Part shown: in pieces, positions 36,348 to 45,986 of the stretch
Layout of the letters: each line of letters begins with the position of its first letter
Position numbering within the stretch: the first letter of the stretch is position 1
DNA from: Mesorhizobium sp. B2-3-12
GTDB taxonomy: Bacteria > Pseudomonadota > Alphaproteobacteria > Rhizobiales > Rhizobiaceae
Reading direction: 5' to 3'
NCBI RefSeq assembly: GCF_006442205.1
Contig: NZ_VFVR01000017.1
Coordinates: 1-60,211, forward strand
Length of the DNA stretch: 60,211 nucleotides
Translations under genes and position numbers: made by a program
The notes under the pieces: generated by a model
Seen by the model: only the letters and a program-made list of their open reading frames with translations
The model's database searches: none
What the model was told of the DNA's origin: nothing

Positions 36348-37610
36348 TCAACCTCCGGTTCCGACCCCGGCGCGCGCGGAAGCGAACAATGCGACGGCAT
36401 TGGTGATGCTTTGCGCTGCCTTGCCGCGCCATTCGGCGTCGAGCAGCTGCGCCTCGTCCTTGGCGTTGGAGAGATAGCCGAGTTCGACCAGCACCGAGGG
36501 CACGTCCGGCGCCTTCAGCACCTTGAATCCCGCCGAACGCTGCGGATTGTTGATGAGGCCGACGCTGGTCGAGAGCTGGCCGACCAATGTGTGGGCAAAA
36601 CTCATCGAGAAAGTGTGCGTCTCGCGGCGGATCAGGTCGATGAGGATGTCGGTGACTTCCTTATTGTCGTCCTTGATGACCATGCCGGCGAATTGGTCGG
36701 ACAGGTTTTCGCGGTCGGCAAGCGCCTGCGCTTCCGGGTCGGAGGCCTTGTCGGAGACCGTATAGACCGTGGCGCCGCGGATGCCCTTGACGCTGATCGT
36801 GTCGGCATGGATCGAAATCAGCAGATCGGCCTCATGCTGGCGGGCAATGCGCACGCGGTCGTCCAGGCGCAGATATTCATCGGTATCGCGGGTCATGAAG
36901 ACATCGTATCTGCCGATGGCCGCGAGCTTGTCGCGCAGCTCCGTGGCAAAGGCCAGGGTGACGTTCTTCTCGATGGTGCCGTTCAGGCCTTCGGCGCCGC
37001 CGTCTATGCCACCATGGCCGGGATCGATGACCACGGTGAAGCGATGTCCCGGATTGGAGACGGGACCGGTGCCGACCCGGCCGCCCTTGTCGGTCGAAAC
37101 GGTGGAGCCGGTGGTCAACGCCTGATTGGCAAGGGCGGCGTCGAACTCTCGTTCGGAGGCCGCCGACATGTCGATGGCAATGCGGTAACCGGTTCCGTCC
37201 TCGTTCTTGAGCACATCGAGCTTGTCGACGGCGAACGGCCCCTTGCCGGTCAGAATCAGTCGCGCAACGCCCTCGCCGAGTTCGCCGAGCCGCACGCCCC
37301 TGACTAGGCCGCGCGGCTTCAAATCCTTGGCATCGATGGCAAATCGCGTGTTCGCAAGATCGATGACAAGCCGGTTGGGCCCGCGCAGCAGGAACCATTT
37401 GATGTCGGGCTCGCGATCGAAATCCATGACGATGCGCATCTTGGTGGCGTCGCCGGCCATCTTGTACCCCCTCGCCACGAGCGGTGCGTCGGCGGCGTTG
37501 GCAACAGTGGAAAAGGCGGACGAAACCACCAGCAGCAACAAGAGACAGAAGGCGCACAGAAACCGGCCGCCAACACGGCATCCCTTGTCTGTGAAGTCCG
37601 CCAGTCCCAT
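36348..37610 (-). CDS. N-acetylmuramoyl-L-alanine amidase (AmiC-like)
   Basis: A 420-residue periplasmic amidase that cleaves the bond between MurNAc and L-Ala, needed for daughter-cell separation. Order: signal peptide (to about ANA-A at 40), AMIN domain (about 45-150, with MRIVMDFDREPDIKWFLLRG) that localises it to the septum, then Amidase_3 domain with zinc ligands in VVIDPGHGGIDGGAEG, IEKNVTLAFA and LISIHADT and the catalytic Glu in SVLVELGYLSN. GGGAGAGAG precedes the ATG. The start is 651 bases from the divergent rne start. Confidence 0.94.
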   Translation of the reverse strand: MGLADFTDKGCRVGGRFLCAFCLLLLLVVSSAFSTVANAADAPLVARGYKMAGDATKMRIVMDFDREPDIKWFLLRGPNRLVIDLANTRFAIDAKDLKPRGLVRGVRLGELGEGVARLILTGKGPFAVDKLDVLKNEDGTGYRIAIDMSAASEREFDAALANQALTTGSTVSTDKGGRVGTGPVSNPGHRFTVVIDPGHGGIDGGAEGLNGTIEKNVTLAFATELRDKLAAIGRYDVFMTRDTDEYLRLDDRVRIARQHEADLLISIHADTISVKGIRGATVYTVSDKASDPEAQALADRENLSDQFAGMVIKDDNKEVTDILIDLIRRETHTFSMSFAHTLVGQLSTSVGLINNPQRSAGFKVLKAPDVPSVLVELGYLSNAKDEAQLLDAEWRGKAAQSITNAVALFASARAGVGTGG

Positions 37611-38261
37611 CTCTCTCCCAGTCGCTCCCGGTTTGGCGCCCGGCGCCGGCTCGTTTCATCGAAGCGCCGGTCAGGCCACGAGTTCGATTAACGATTGGTA
37701 TCCAGAGAAGGTTAACCAAGCCTTTTCATGCAAGGATCGGAACCAGGCTTACGCTACGGAACTGCTTTTTGCCGGCATCGGAAATCGGGGTTGCCTTCCA
37801 ACCCGCCAAATCATAAAAGCGATGGTGGATCACTGCAATCCTGGAACCGCCCTCCTCCGCAGCTTCCTGCTAAAGGGTCAGATGAAAGGCGGCTCCTTTC
37901 GCTTCACGCGAAAAGGCTTCAGGTGATTGCGACGAATTTCGCAGGTGTGCTCCCGTGGCGGGGGAATCGCCTGCGTGAGGAAAACGGCCGGGTTGTTCCC
38001 GTGCCGGCTCTGTAAGAGCAAATAAGCTGGTCCGGTTTCCGGGCTTTGGTTCAAAAGTTCTGCTGGTGACGATGGCTTCAAGCGCAATCATGGAAAGGTC
38101 CGCATCAAACCGCGCCAATTTGGCTGCGGGCGGCACCGCCATGACACGCGGGCAGCGTCCGGCGGACGTTCAATTATCCGGCACCCACTCTCATCCAGAC
38201 ACACAGCAGCGGGCTTTGCCCCGCCAGCTGCGGCTGACGGCTGCCGGGGGGAAACGAAATA
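37611..38261 (+). promoter_or_regulatory. Long gap with probable rne leader
   Basis: 651 bases between divergent starts without a credible gene. Near 38208-38245 it can fold into GC-rich stem-loops (GCAGCGGGCTTTGCCCCGCC, then CAGCTGCGGCTGACGGCTG). A GGGGGGAAA lies before ATG 38262. In other bacteria RNase E controls its own level through a long structured 5' leader; a similar role is inferred here. The region also holds the amidase promoter at its left end. Confidence 0.5.
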
Positions 38262-41195
38262 ATGCCCAACAAAATGCTGATAGACGCCTCCCACCCGGAG
38301 GAAACACGCGTAGTCGTCATACGCGGTAACCGTATCGAAGAATTCGACTTTGAATCCCAGGACAAGAAGCAGCTCAAAGGAAATATCTACCTCGCCCGCG
38401 TAACGCGCGTCGAACCCTCCCTTCAGGCAGCCTTTGTCGAATATGGCGGCAACCGTCACGGTTTTCTCGCCTTCAGTGAAATACACCCCGATTACTACCA
38501 GATTCCGGTCGCCGACCGTCAGGCACTGCTGCGCGCGGAAGCGCAGGAGGCCGAGGACGAGGAGAACGAGGACGGCGAAGGCGAGGATCGCCAGAGCCGG
38601 GATCGCGGACGGCGCGGCCGCCGGCGCGGCGGCAAGACTCGCGACCGCGGTGAAAGCAGGCGCGATGCGGGTTCGGCCGATTCCGGGGACGCAAACGAAG
38701 GCATCGGCGAGACGGACGAAAACAACGACAATGGCGCTGACGCGGTCGCCGAGGACATGTCCGACGTTTCCGGAACCACGGAACACGCGTCGGATGCCTC
38801 GGAGCACGCCGTTGCATCCGAAGATAACGACGGTTCTTCCGAACAGGATGAAAGCGAGGCCAGCGACGGCGGCCCCAAGTCGATCGCCGCCTCCGTCGAA
38901 GCCGATGTGATTTCCGAGACTGTCGCGCAGGCGGAGCAAGGCAGCGAAGCCACCTCCACCGACAATGATCGCGGCATGCTGGAGGAAGTATCCTCTTCCC
39001 ATCCCGACGATCATGAGATCGAATCGGTCGGCGCCGAGGATGCGCTGGAAGAAGTGCGCAACCGCCGCAAGCCGGTGCGTCGCCAGTACAAGATCCAGGA
39101 AGTGATCAAGCGCCGGCAGATTCTGCTCGTGCAGGTGGTCAAGGAAGAGCGCGGCAACAAGGGCGCGGCGCTCACCACCTATCTGTCGCTCGCCGGCCGC
39201 TATTCGGTTCTGATGCCGAACACGGCGCGCGGCGGCGGCATTTCGCGCAAGATCACCAGCGCGGTCGACCGCAAGCGCCTCAAGGAAGTTGTTGCCGATC
39301 TCGAAGTGCCGCAAGGCATGGGGGTCATCCTGCGTACCGCCGGCGAGAGCCGCACCAAGGCCGAGATCAAGCGCGACTACGAATATCTGATGCGGCTGTG
39401 GGAGAACGTGCGCAATCTCACGCTCCAGTCCACCGCCCCTGCCCTCGTCTACGAGGAAGGCAGCCTGATCAAGCGCTCGGTGCGCGACCTCTACAACAAG
39501 GACATCGACGAGATTCTGGTTTCCGGCGAAGAGGGCTACCGCGAGGCCAAGGACTTCATGCGCATGCTGATGCCGAGCCACGCCAAGGTGGTTCAGCCGT
39601 TCCGCGACACGACGCCGATCTTCGTGCGCAACGGCATTGAAGCGCAGCTCGACCGCATGCTGCAGCCGCAGGTGACGCTGAAGAGCGGCGGCTACATCAT
39701 CATCAACCAGACCGAGGCACTGGTCGCCATCGACGTCAATTCGGGACGCTCCACCAAGGAGCACTCGATCGAGGACACCGCGCTCCACACCAATCTGGAG
39801 GCAGCGGAAGAAGTTGCCCGCCAGCTCCGGTTGCGCGACCTTGCCGGCCTGATCGTCATCGACTTCATCGACATGGAGGAGAACCGTAACAACCGCTCCG
39901 TCGAGAAGCGGCTGAAGGATCACCTCAAGAACGACCGCGCCCGCATTCAGGTCGGCCGTATCTCGCATTTCGGCCTGATGGAGATGTCGCGCCAGCGCAT
40001 CCGCGCCAGCGTGCTGGAATCGACCATGAAGCCGTGCCCGCATTGCGGCGGCACCGGCCATGTGCGCTCCGATTCGTCGGTCGCGCTGATGGTGGTGCGA
40101 GCGATCGAGGAATTCCTGCTCAAGGATTCGCGCAGCCACATCACGGTGCGCACGCCGGCCGCGACCGCGCTCTACGTGCTTAACCACAAGCGCGGTACGC
40201 TGGTGGAGCTCGAAAGCCGCTTCGGCCTGACCATCACCATCGAGGCCGACGATACGGTCGGCGCCCAGCACTACGCGATCTTCCGCGGCGCGCTGGCCGA
40301 AAAGCCGGAAGGCTTCGTCGAGGCGCGCAGCCTGCCCGCCTACATCGAGCCGGAAGAGCCCGAGGACGAGATCGTTGTCGTCGAGGAAGAGGACGAAACG
40401 CCGGCTCAGGCCGAACAGCCGCGTCAGCCCCAGCAGGGCCAGCAGCAGCGGACCGGCGAGGATGGCGAAGGCCGCGACCGCAAGCGCCGCAAGCGCCGCA
40501 GGCGGCGCGGCGGCAAGGATCGCGACCGCGAGCATGGTGCTCCGACCGAGGGCGCTTCCACGTCGGATGACGGCTTCTCCGCGTCGGAAGGCGCGGCGGA
40601 CCATGACGATGCCGAGGCAGACGACGAGGCTGCGGTCGCCGCAACCGAGACCGTCGAAACGGCCGAAGCACCCGACGATGGCCAGGGCAAGAAGCGCCGA
40701 CGCGGCAAGCGCGGCGGCAAACGCAACCGCCGTGAGGACGGCGAAGGCGAGACGGAGGCGGCAGCCGGTGAAACGACCGAACCTGCCGAGGCTGACGCTT
40801 CGCTAAGCGAGCCTGTGTCGATCGAGCCGGTGGCTGCCGCGGCCGCCGAAGAGCCGGCAACTACCGTGAGCGACGAGGTGCCTAGCACCGAAAAGCCCAA
40901 GAAGCCCCGGCGCGCAGCCAAGCCGAAGAAGGCAGCCGCCGAGGCTGTGGCCGAGGAGCCGACCGTGGAAGTGGCCGTTCAGGCAGCCGCTGAGACGCCA
41001 GCCACGGCCTCGGACGAGGCAGCGGTCGCCGGGGAGACACCGAAGACCCGGCCATCACGCCGCAAGGCCGCAGCCGCCGATACACCTGTCGTACCGGTGG
41101 TTTCCTCGACCGTCGCCGATGAACCGGAAGCCAAAGCCGAATCCGAAGAAAAGCCCAAGCGTGCCGGCTGGTGGCAGCGGAAAGGCTTTTTCTAA
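38262..41195 (+). CDS. rne: Ribonuclease E
   Basis: A 977-residue endoribonuclease that begins mRNA decay and matures rRNA and tRNA. N terminus MPNKMLIDASHPEETRVVVI. The S1 domain (about 35-270) is split by an acidic/basic insert of about 160 residues (AQEAEDEENEDGEGEDRQSR onward), usual for alphaproteobacteria. The RNase H-like and DNase I-like regions follow, with the catalytic metal aspartates probably in LVAIDVNSGRST and GLIVIDFIDMEEN, then the zinc link CPHCGGTGHV (Cys592, Cys595). The C-terminal 270 residues are low-complexity, Ala/Glu/Arg-rich, and end KRAGWWQRKGFF, as in other rhizobia; this is the degradosome scaffold. Confidence 0.96.
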   Translation: MPNKMLIDASHPEETRVVVIRGNRIEEFDFESQDKKQLKGNIYLARVTRVEPSLQAAFVEYGGNRHGFLAFSEIHPDYYQIPVADRQALLRAEAQEAEDEENEDGEGEDRQSRDRGRRGRRRGGKTRDRGESRRDAGSADSGDANEGIGETDENNDNGADAVAEDMSDVSGTTEHASDASEHAVASEDNDGSSEQDESEASDGGPKSIAASVEADVISETVAQAEQGSEATSTDNDRGMLEEVSSSHPDDHEIESVGAEDALEEVRNRRKPVRRQYKIQEVIKRRQILLVQVVKEERGNKGAALTTYLSLAGRYSVLMPNTARGGGISRKITSAVDRKRLKEVVADLEVPQGMGVILRTAGESRTKAEIKRDYEYLMRLWENVRNLTLQSTAPALVYEEGSLIKRSVRDLYNKDIDEILVSGEEGYREAKDFMRMLMPSHAKVVQPFRDTTPIFVRNGIEAQLDRMLQPQVTLKSGGYIIINQTEALVAIDVNSGRSTKEHSIEDTALHTNLEAAEEVARQLRLRDLAGLIVIDFIDMEENRNNRSVEKRLKDHLKNDRARIQVGRISHFGLMEMSRQRIRASVLESTMKPCPHCGGTGHVRSDSSVALMVVRAIEEFLLKDSRSHITVRTPAATALYVLNHKRGTLVELESRFGLTITIEADDTVGAQHYAIFRGALAEKPEGFVEARSLPAYIEPEEPEDEIVVVEEEDETPAQAEQPRQPQQGQQQRTGEDGEGRDRKRRKRRRRRGGKDRDREHGAPTEGASTSDDGFSASEGAADHDDAEADDEAAVAATETVETAEAPDDGQGKKRRRGKRGGKRNRREDGEGETEAAAGETTEPAEADASLSEPVSIEPVAAAAAEEPATTVSDEVPSTEKPKKPRRAAKPKKAAAEAVAEEPTVEVAVQAAAETPATASDEAAVAGETPKTRPSRRKAAAADTPVVPVVSSTVADEPEAKAESEEKPKRAGWWQRKGFF

Positions 41196-41232
41196 GCTTT
41201 TCAAATTCTTGAGTTGATTTTCTGACAAAAAG

Positions 41233-41269
41233 ACCCCCGCGCCGATCGAAATGAACGGCGCGGGGGTTT
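41233..41269 (+). terminator. Intrinsic terminator after rne
   Basis: A 12-bp perfect stem ACCCCCGCGCCG / CGGCGCGGGGGT followed by TTTC, 37 bases after the stop. Confidence 0.85.
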
Positions 41270-41290
41270 CATATCCGGCAGGTCTTGACC

Positions 41291-41420
41291 CTAGAGCGGT
41301 TCAGCGTTTGTTAGAATCGCCGAACCGCTCTAACTCTTTGTTTTTACGCAATTCCCAAGGGGAAGCGCTACGCGCTTCCCCCGGGAAGACCGTTACACAC
41401 ATTTCCTGGAATTGCTCTAG
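41291..41420. repeat. Composite palindromic mosaic element
   Basis: It is bounded by CTAGAGC and GCTCTAG. Inside are three nested parts: a hairpin TAGAGCGGTTC / GAACCGCTCTA (41292-41333), paired GCAATTCC and GGAATTGC, and between these an inserted hairpin GGGGAAGCGC-TAC-GCGCTTCCCC. The glsA stop codon falls inside its right end. A diverged copy is at 29524-29600. Confidence 0.75.
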
Positions 41421-42400
41421 GGCGCGAAGATCGACCAGTTCATCATCCTGGCGAGCTTTTCCAGCGCGATCGAACCCAGCTTGGAATTGCCGTTGGCGTT
41501 GAGGCCGGGCGACCAGACGGCGAGCGAGGCGACACCCGGCACGATGCCCAGTATGCCGCCGCCGACGCCGCTCTTGCCGGGAATACCGACGCGGAAGGCG
41601 AAGTCGCCGGAGCCGTCATAGTGGCCGCAGGTCAGCATCATGGCGCCGATGCGCCGCGCCCGCTCCGCCGACACCACGGAATGCCCGGTTGCCGGGTTCT
41701 TGCCGCCATTGGCGAGGAAGCGACCGGCCATCGCCAGTTGCCGGCAGCTCATGGCGATGGCGCAATGATGGAAATAGACGCCCAGCGCCAGCTCCGGCGC
41801 ATGGTGGAGATTGCCGAAGGACTTCATGTAATTGGCGAGCGCGAAGTTGCGGTAGCCGGTGGCACGTTCGGAGGCCGCGACGTCGCGGTCGATAATGATT
41901 GTTTCGTCGTCGGCGAGGAACTGGATGAAGCGCAGGATCTCGCCGATCGCCTCGCGCGGCTGGTGGCCGGCAAGCAGGATGTCGGAAATGACGATGGCGC
42001 CGGCATTGATGAACGGATTGCGTGGAATGCCATTCTCGTGCTCGAGCTGGACGATCGAGTTGAACGGGTTGCCGGAGGGTTCGCGCCCTACTCGCTTCCA
42101 CAGCGCGTCGCCGACATTGCCGAGCGCCAGCGTCAGGGTGAACACTTTCGAGATGCTCTGGATCGAAAATGCTTCCTCGGCATCGCCAGCCAGCAGCGTG
42201 CGGCCGTCATTGGTGACGGCGCAGATGCCGAACTTCTTTGGGTCGACCTTGCCCAGTTGGGGAATATAGGTCGCGACATCGCCGCGATCGGTGCGTTCCG
42301 CCATTTCCGCCGCGACTTCCGCCAATGCTTGACCAAGTTTGAGGGCTTGATCAAGTTTGAGGGTTTGATCGAGTTTGGGGGCCTGTTCGAGTTCCGGCAT
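41417..42400 (-). CDS. glsA: Glutaminase
   Basis: A 327-residue glutaminase of the serine-dependent beta-lactamase/PBP fold; it converts glutamine to glutamate and ammonia. The nucleophile motif SISK is Ser82-Lys85 in FSIQSISKVFTLTLAL. Other conserved parts are PFNSIVQLEHENGIPRNPFI, INAGAIVISDILL, YRNFALANYMKSFGN and VGGGILGIVPG. The N terminus carries three near-identical six-residue repeats (LDQTLK, LDQALK, LGQALA) that look like recent 18-bp tandem duplications. It starts four bases after the aminotransferase stop, so the two are one operon. Confidence 0.94.
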   Translation of the reverse strand: MPELEQAPKLDQTLKLDQALKLGQALAEVAAEMAERTDRGDVATYIPQLGKVDPKKFGICAVTNDGRTLLAGDAEEAFSIQSISKVFTLTLALGNVGDALWKRVGREPSGNPFNSIVQLEHENGIPRNPFINAGAIVISDILLAGHQPREAIGEILRFIQFLADDETIIIDRDVAASERATGYRNFALANYMKSFGNLHHAPELALGVYFHHCAIAMSCRQLAMAGRFLANGGKNPATGHSVVSAERARRIGAMMLTCGHYDGSGDFAFRVGIPGKSGVGGGILGIVPGVASLAVWSPGLNANGNSKLGSIALEKLARMMNWSIFAP

Positions 42401-42404
42401 GGCG

Positions 42405-43553
42405 CTACCTCAACCATCGTTCGATACGGGCCATCGCCTCGACCATGTCGTCGTGGCTGCCGGCATAGGAAAACCGCATCGTGCGGTGGCCCGCCCGGGT
42501 GTCGAAATCGCGGCCTGGCGTCGCCGCCACATGCGCCTCGGCCAGCATTTTGCGGGCAAACGCCATGCTGTCATTGCTGTGCCGGGTGACATCGCAGAAA
42601 GCGTAGAAGGCGCCATCCATGGGCGCCGCCAGGGGAAACCCAAGCTCCGGCAGGCGCGTCATCAGCAGCTCGCGGTTCCAGGCATAGCGCCGCTTCACCG
42701 CTTCCAGTTCCTCGGTCGCGGCGAAAGCCTCGACCGCCGCGATCTGCGACAGCTCCGGCGGCGAAATGTAGAGGCTCTGGGCGATGCGCTCCACGGGCCG
42801 CACGAGCTCTTCCGGCAAAACCATCCAGCCGATGCGCCAGCCGGTCATGCAATAATATTTCGAGAAGGAATTGATCACAGTCACGCTGTCGCTAAAGGCG
42901 AGCGCCGTGGTGTCCGGGGCGCCATAGGCCAGCCGATGATAGATCTCATCGGAAATGACGGCGATACCGAGGGATTGCGCCGTGGCGACCAGGGTCGCCA
43001 GTTCGTCGGCCGGTATGACGGCGCCGGTCGGATTGGCCGGACTTGCGAACAGCACGCCCTTCAACGGCTTCTCGCGATGCGCGGCCTCCAGATGGCCGGC
43101 ATGCAGATAAGCCGCGTCGCCGAGCTCGATTTCGACCACGTCGATGCCAAGGGCCGCCATGATGTTGCGATAGGCGGGGTAGCCGGGCGCGGCGATGGCG
43201 ACCCGGTCGCCGGGATCGAACATCGCCAGAAAGGTAAGATTGAAGGCCGCCGACGATCCGGTGGTCACCGCGATCCGCCCGGGGTCGACATCGAGGCCAT
43301 AGTGATCCGCGTAGTGCCCGGCGATCGCCTTGCGCAAGGAGGTCAGACCCAGCGTGTCGGTGTAGCCAATGCGTCCATCCTCCAGCGCCTTGGCCGCGGC
43401 GGCGCGAACCCCGAGAGGCGCCGGATCGGAAGGCTGGCCGACCGCCATGGAAATCACCGGCACGCCTTGGGCCTTCAGCCGGTTCGCTTCAGCCAGCACA
43501 TCCATGGCGTGGAACGGCTCGACATTGCCGCGACGGGAGAGCGAAACGACCAT
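42405..43553 (-). CDS. Class I/II PLP-dependent aminotransferase
   Basis: A 382-residue aminotransferase of the aspartate aminotransferase superfamily. I use the start MVVSLSRRGNVEPFHAMDVL because AGGGG lies five bases upstream; longer starts exist. The PLP lysine is in INSFSKYYCMTGWRIGW. Other motifs are SPANPTGAVIP, ISDEIYHRLAYG, PGYPAYRNIMAALG and the C-terminal MRFSYAGS arginine. The substrate is uncertain: aspartate, aromatic or alanine types all fit. Operon pairing with glutaminase suggests glutamate-linked amino-group metabolism. Confidence 0.92.
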   Translation of the reverse strand: MVVSLSRRGNVEPFHAMDVLAEANRLKAQGVPVISMAVGQPSDPAPLGVRAAAAKALEDGRIGYTDTLGLTSLRKAIAGHYADHYGLDVDPGRIAVTTGSSAAFNLTFLAMFDPGDRVAIAAPGYPAYRNIMAALGIDVVEIELGDAAYLHAGHLEAAHREKPLKGVLFASPANPTGAVIPADELATLVATAQSLGIAVISDEIYHRLAYGAPDTTALAFSDSVTVINSFSKYYCMTGWRIGWMVLPEELVRPVERIAQSLYISPPELSQIAAVEAFAATEELEAVKRRYAWNRELLMTRLPELGFPLAAPMDGAFYAFCDVTRHSNDSMAFARKMLAEAHVAATPGRDFDTRAGHRTMRFSYAGSHDDMVEAMARIERWLR

Positions 43554-43700
43554 TTTTACCCCTGTTGCGAGGATTGAGCGCGCCAGGTCCTGACGCATGC
43601 GCCGCACAAATGCCCGATTGATGTGAGGATCACAAGTTGAGGAAGTTTTTCCGGCGCCGACTTTTCATCTTTCGCCCGCTCGTCTACCAGTGGACACATT

Positions 43701-45095
43701 ATGTTGAGCCGACCCAGATCGACGATTGCCCAGGCAGCGCGCGCCTTCGCGACGATCTCGCTTGCCGCCGCGGTTGCGATGGCCGGTTCGGTGACCGCCT
43801 TCGCTCAAGGCGTGCCCGTGGTGCGCGACGCCGAGATCGAGGCTCTGGTGCGCGATTACGCACGGCCGATCTTCAGGGCGGCCGGACTGGCGAATGACGG
43901 CATCGACATCGTGCTGGTCAATGATTCCAGCTTCAACGCCTTCGTCACCGGGCGCCGGCTGTTCATCAATACCGGCGCCCTGATGACGGCCGAGACGCCG
44001 AACGAAATCATCGGCGTCATCGCGCACGAAGCCGGGCATATCGCCGGAGGCCACCAGCAGAAACTGCGCGACCAGCTCGAACGCGCCAAGACCATGGCCA
44101 TCATCGCCACCTTGCTGGGTGCCGGCGCCATGGTTGCCGGCGCGACCACGAACAGCCGCGGCCTTGCCGGCGCCGGCATGGGCGTGGCGGCTGGCGGCGG
44201 CGAGATGGCGCAGCGCAGCATCCTCGCCTATCAGCGTACCGAGGAAATCACCGCCGACCGCTCCGCCATCACCTATCTCAATGCGACGGGCCAGTCCGGC
44301 TTGGGCATGCTGAAGACCTTCCACCGCTTCCAGACGGCGCTGTCGCTGTCGGGCGCGCAGGTGGATCCCTACCGGATCAGCCATCCGATGCCGCAGGACC
44401 GCATCGCCAACCTCGAAGTGCTGGTCAAGCAGAGCCCAAATGTCGACAAGGCCGACGCGCCGGCGCTGCAGCAGCGCCATGACATGATGCGGGTGAAGAT
44501 TGCCGTCTACATGGAAGGCCAGGCCGCCGCGGCGCGGCTGATGCAAAAGATGCGCGGCGGCATGGCGGCGCTATATGGCGATGCCCAGTCGACCTATCTC
44601 TACGGCAACCTCGACGCGGCGCTCACGAAGACCAACGCCCTGATCAAGGCGCAGCCCAGGAATGCCTACTTCCAGGAGCTGCGCGGCGACATATTGATGA
44701 AAGCGAACAAGCCTGGGGATGCGGCCGACGCCTACGCCAAGGCGGTCAGCCTCGATCCGGCACGGTCCGGCCTGCTGCCTGTTTCGCTTGGCCAGGCGCT
44801 GATGGCGGTCGGCACGCCCGATTCGCTCAAGAAAGCTGTCGTGCAGATCAACAATGGCCTGAGCCGCGACAAGGAAAATTCCACCGGGTATCGTTATCTG
44901 GCGCAGGCTTATGGCGAGTTGGGAGACATACCGGGCGCCGAGCTTGCCACCGCCGAAGGCCATTTCTATTCCGGTAGCTACAAGGATGCGAAGATCTTCG
45001 CCATGCGGGCACAGCAGCAGATGAAGCGCGGCGAACCGCGTTGGATACGCGCGCAGGACATCATAAACTACAAATCATCAGGCAAGAGCCAGTGA
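43701..45095 (+). CDS. M48-family periplasmic metalloprotease with TPR region (BepA-like)
   Basis: A 464-residue exported protease, probably guarding outer-membrane protein assembly as BepA does. The signal peptide ends at AFAQ-G (about 36). The zinc motif is VIAHEAGHIAGGH (His109, Glu110, His113) with the third ligand in EEITADRSAITYLN. The C-terminal half has TPR-like repeats (YGNLDAALTKTNALIKAQPR, ELRGDILMKANKPGDAADAY). A DsbA-like gene follows 69 bases later on the same strand; in E. coli BepA activity depends on disulphide status of its targets, which fits. Confidence 0.9.
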   Translation: MLSRPRSTIAQAARAFATISLAAAVAMAGSVTAFAQGVPVVRDAEIEALVRDYARPIFRAAGLANDGIDIVLVNDSSFNAFVTGRRLFINTGALMTAETPNEIIGVIAHEAGHIAGGHQQKLRDQLERAKTMAIIATLLGAGAMVAGATTNSRGLAGAGMGVAAGGGEMAQRSILAYQRTEEITADRSAITYLNATGQSGLGMLKTFHRFQTALSLSGAQVDPYRISHPMPQDRIANLEVLVKQSPNVDKADAPALQQRHDMMRVKIAVYMEGQAAAARLMQKMRGGMAALYGDAQSTYLYGNLDAALTKTNALIKAQPRNAYFQELRGDILMKANKPGDAADAYAKAVSLDPARSGLLPVSLGQALMAVGTPDSLKKAVVQINNGLSRDKENSTGYRYLAQAYGELGDIPGAELATAEGHFYSGSYKDAKIFAMRAQQQMKRGEPRWIRAQDIINYKSSGKSQ

Positions 45096-45164
45096 TCTCA
45101 TGAACCCTCCGGCCGCGTGCTGCGACACAGCCAGACCGGAACACAGGCAGAAGGAACGAGAACG

Positions 45165-45986
45165 ATGAAAAAGGCACTGCTGCTGGGCACCACGGGGGTT
45201 GCGGTCGCCCTTGCCATGCTGGCTTTCGGTTTCGTGGCCGGCAATCCTCAGGTCGCGAAGGCCGGAACGACGCAGCCTGCCCAGGCGACGCAGCCGGCCC
45301 AGACCACCGTGGCGGATACCAAAATCGACCGCGCCGAGGTCGAGGGAATCATCCGCGACTACCTGCTGAAGAACCCGGAAGTGCTGCTCGAAGTGCAGGA
45401 CGCGCTCGAGGCCAAGCAGAAGGAAGAACAGCGGCTCGCCGCACTCGGCGTCATCAAGAACGCCAAGGACCAGATCTTCAACTCCACCTTCGACGGCGTC
45501 GTCGGCAACCCGAACGGCAAGGTCACCATCGTCGAGTTCTACGACTACAATTGCGGTTTCTGCAAACGCGCCATCGAGGACATGCGGGCCCTGACCAAGT
45601 CCGATCCGGATCTGCGTTTCGTGCTCAAGGAGTTCCCGATCCTCGGCCCGGATTCGCAGAAGGCGAGCGTCGTTTCGATGGCGTTCCATCTGATGAAGCC
45701 GGAGAAGTACGGCGAATTCCACAACGCGCTGCTCGGCGGCCAGGGGCGCGCCACCGAGGCAACCGCGATGAAGATCGCGCTTTCGCTCGGCGCCGACGAG
45801 GCGACACTGCGCGAGAAAATGAAGGATCCGTCGATCACCGAGGCCTTCTCCAAGACCTACGATCTCGCCAACAAGCTGCAGATCACCGGAACACCGTCCT
45901 ACGTCGTCGGCAACGAGGTCGTGTTCGGAGCGCTCGGGCAGGAAGTGCTCGCCGAAAAGATCGAGGCGGCGAAAGCCGCGCTTTGA
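45165..45986 (+). CDS. DsbA-family thiol-disulfide protein (Com1-like)
   Basis: A 273-residue periplasmic protein. The N terminus is a signal or anchor (MKKALLLGTTGVAVALAMLA), then a short Gln/Pro/Ala repeat (TQPAQATQPAQTT), a helical region (EVEGIIRDYLLKNPEVLLEV) and the thioredoxin-fold DsbA domain with the redox site YDYNCGFCKR (Cys130, Cys133) and the cis-Pro loop ITGTPSYVVGNEVVFG. It likely oxidises or isomerises disulphides in envelope proteins. It is probably co-transcribed with the M48 protease gene. Confidence 0.92.
   Translation: MKKALLLGTTGVAVALAMLAFGFVAGNPQVAKAGTTQPAQATQPAQTTVADTKIDRAEVEGIIRDYLLKNPEVLLEVQDALEAKQKEEQRLAALGVIKNAKDQIFNSTFDGVVGNPNGKVTIVEFYDYNCGFCKRAIEDMRALTKSDPDLRFVLKEFPILGPDSQKASVVSMAFHLMKPEKYGEFHNALLGGQGRATEATAMKIALSLGADEATLREKMKDPSITEAFSKTYDLANKLQITGTPSYVVGNEVVFGALGQEVLAEKIEAAKAAL

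Noticed and set aside
38088..40604. 838-codon open frame opposite rne
   Set aside because: It is antisense to RNase E, rich in His/Ala/Leu and without any family motif. GC-rich third positions routinely create such shadow frames.
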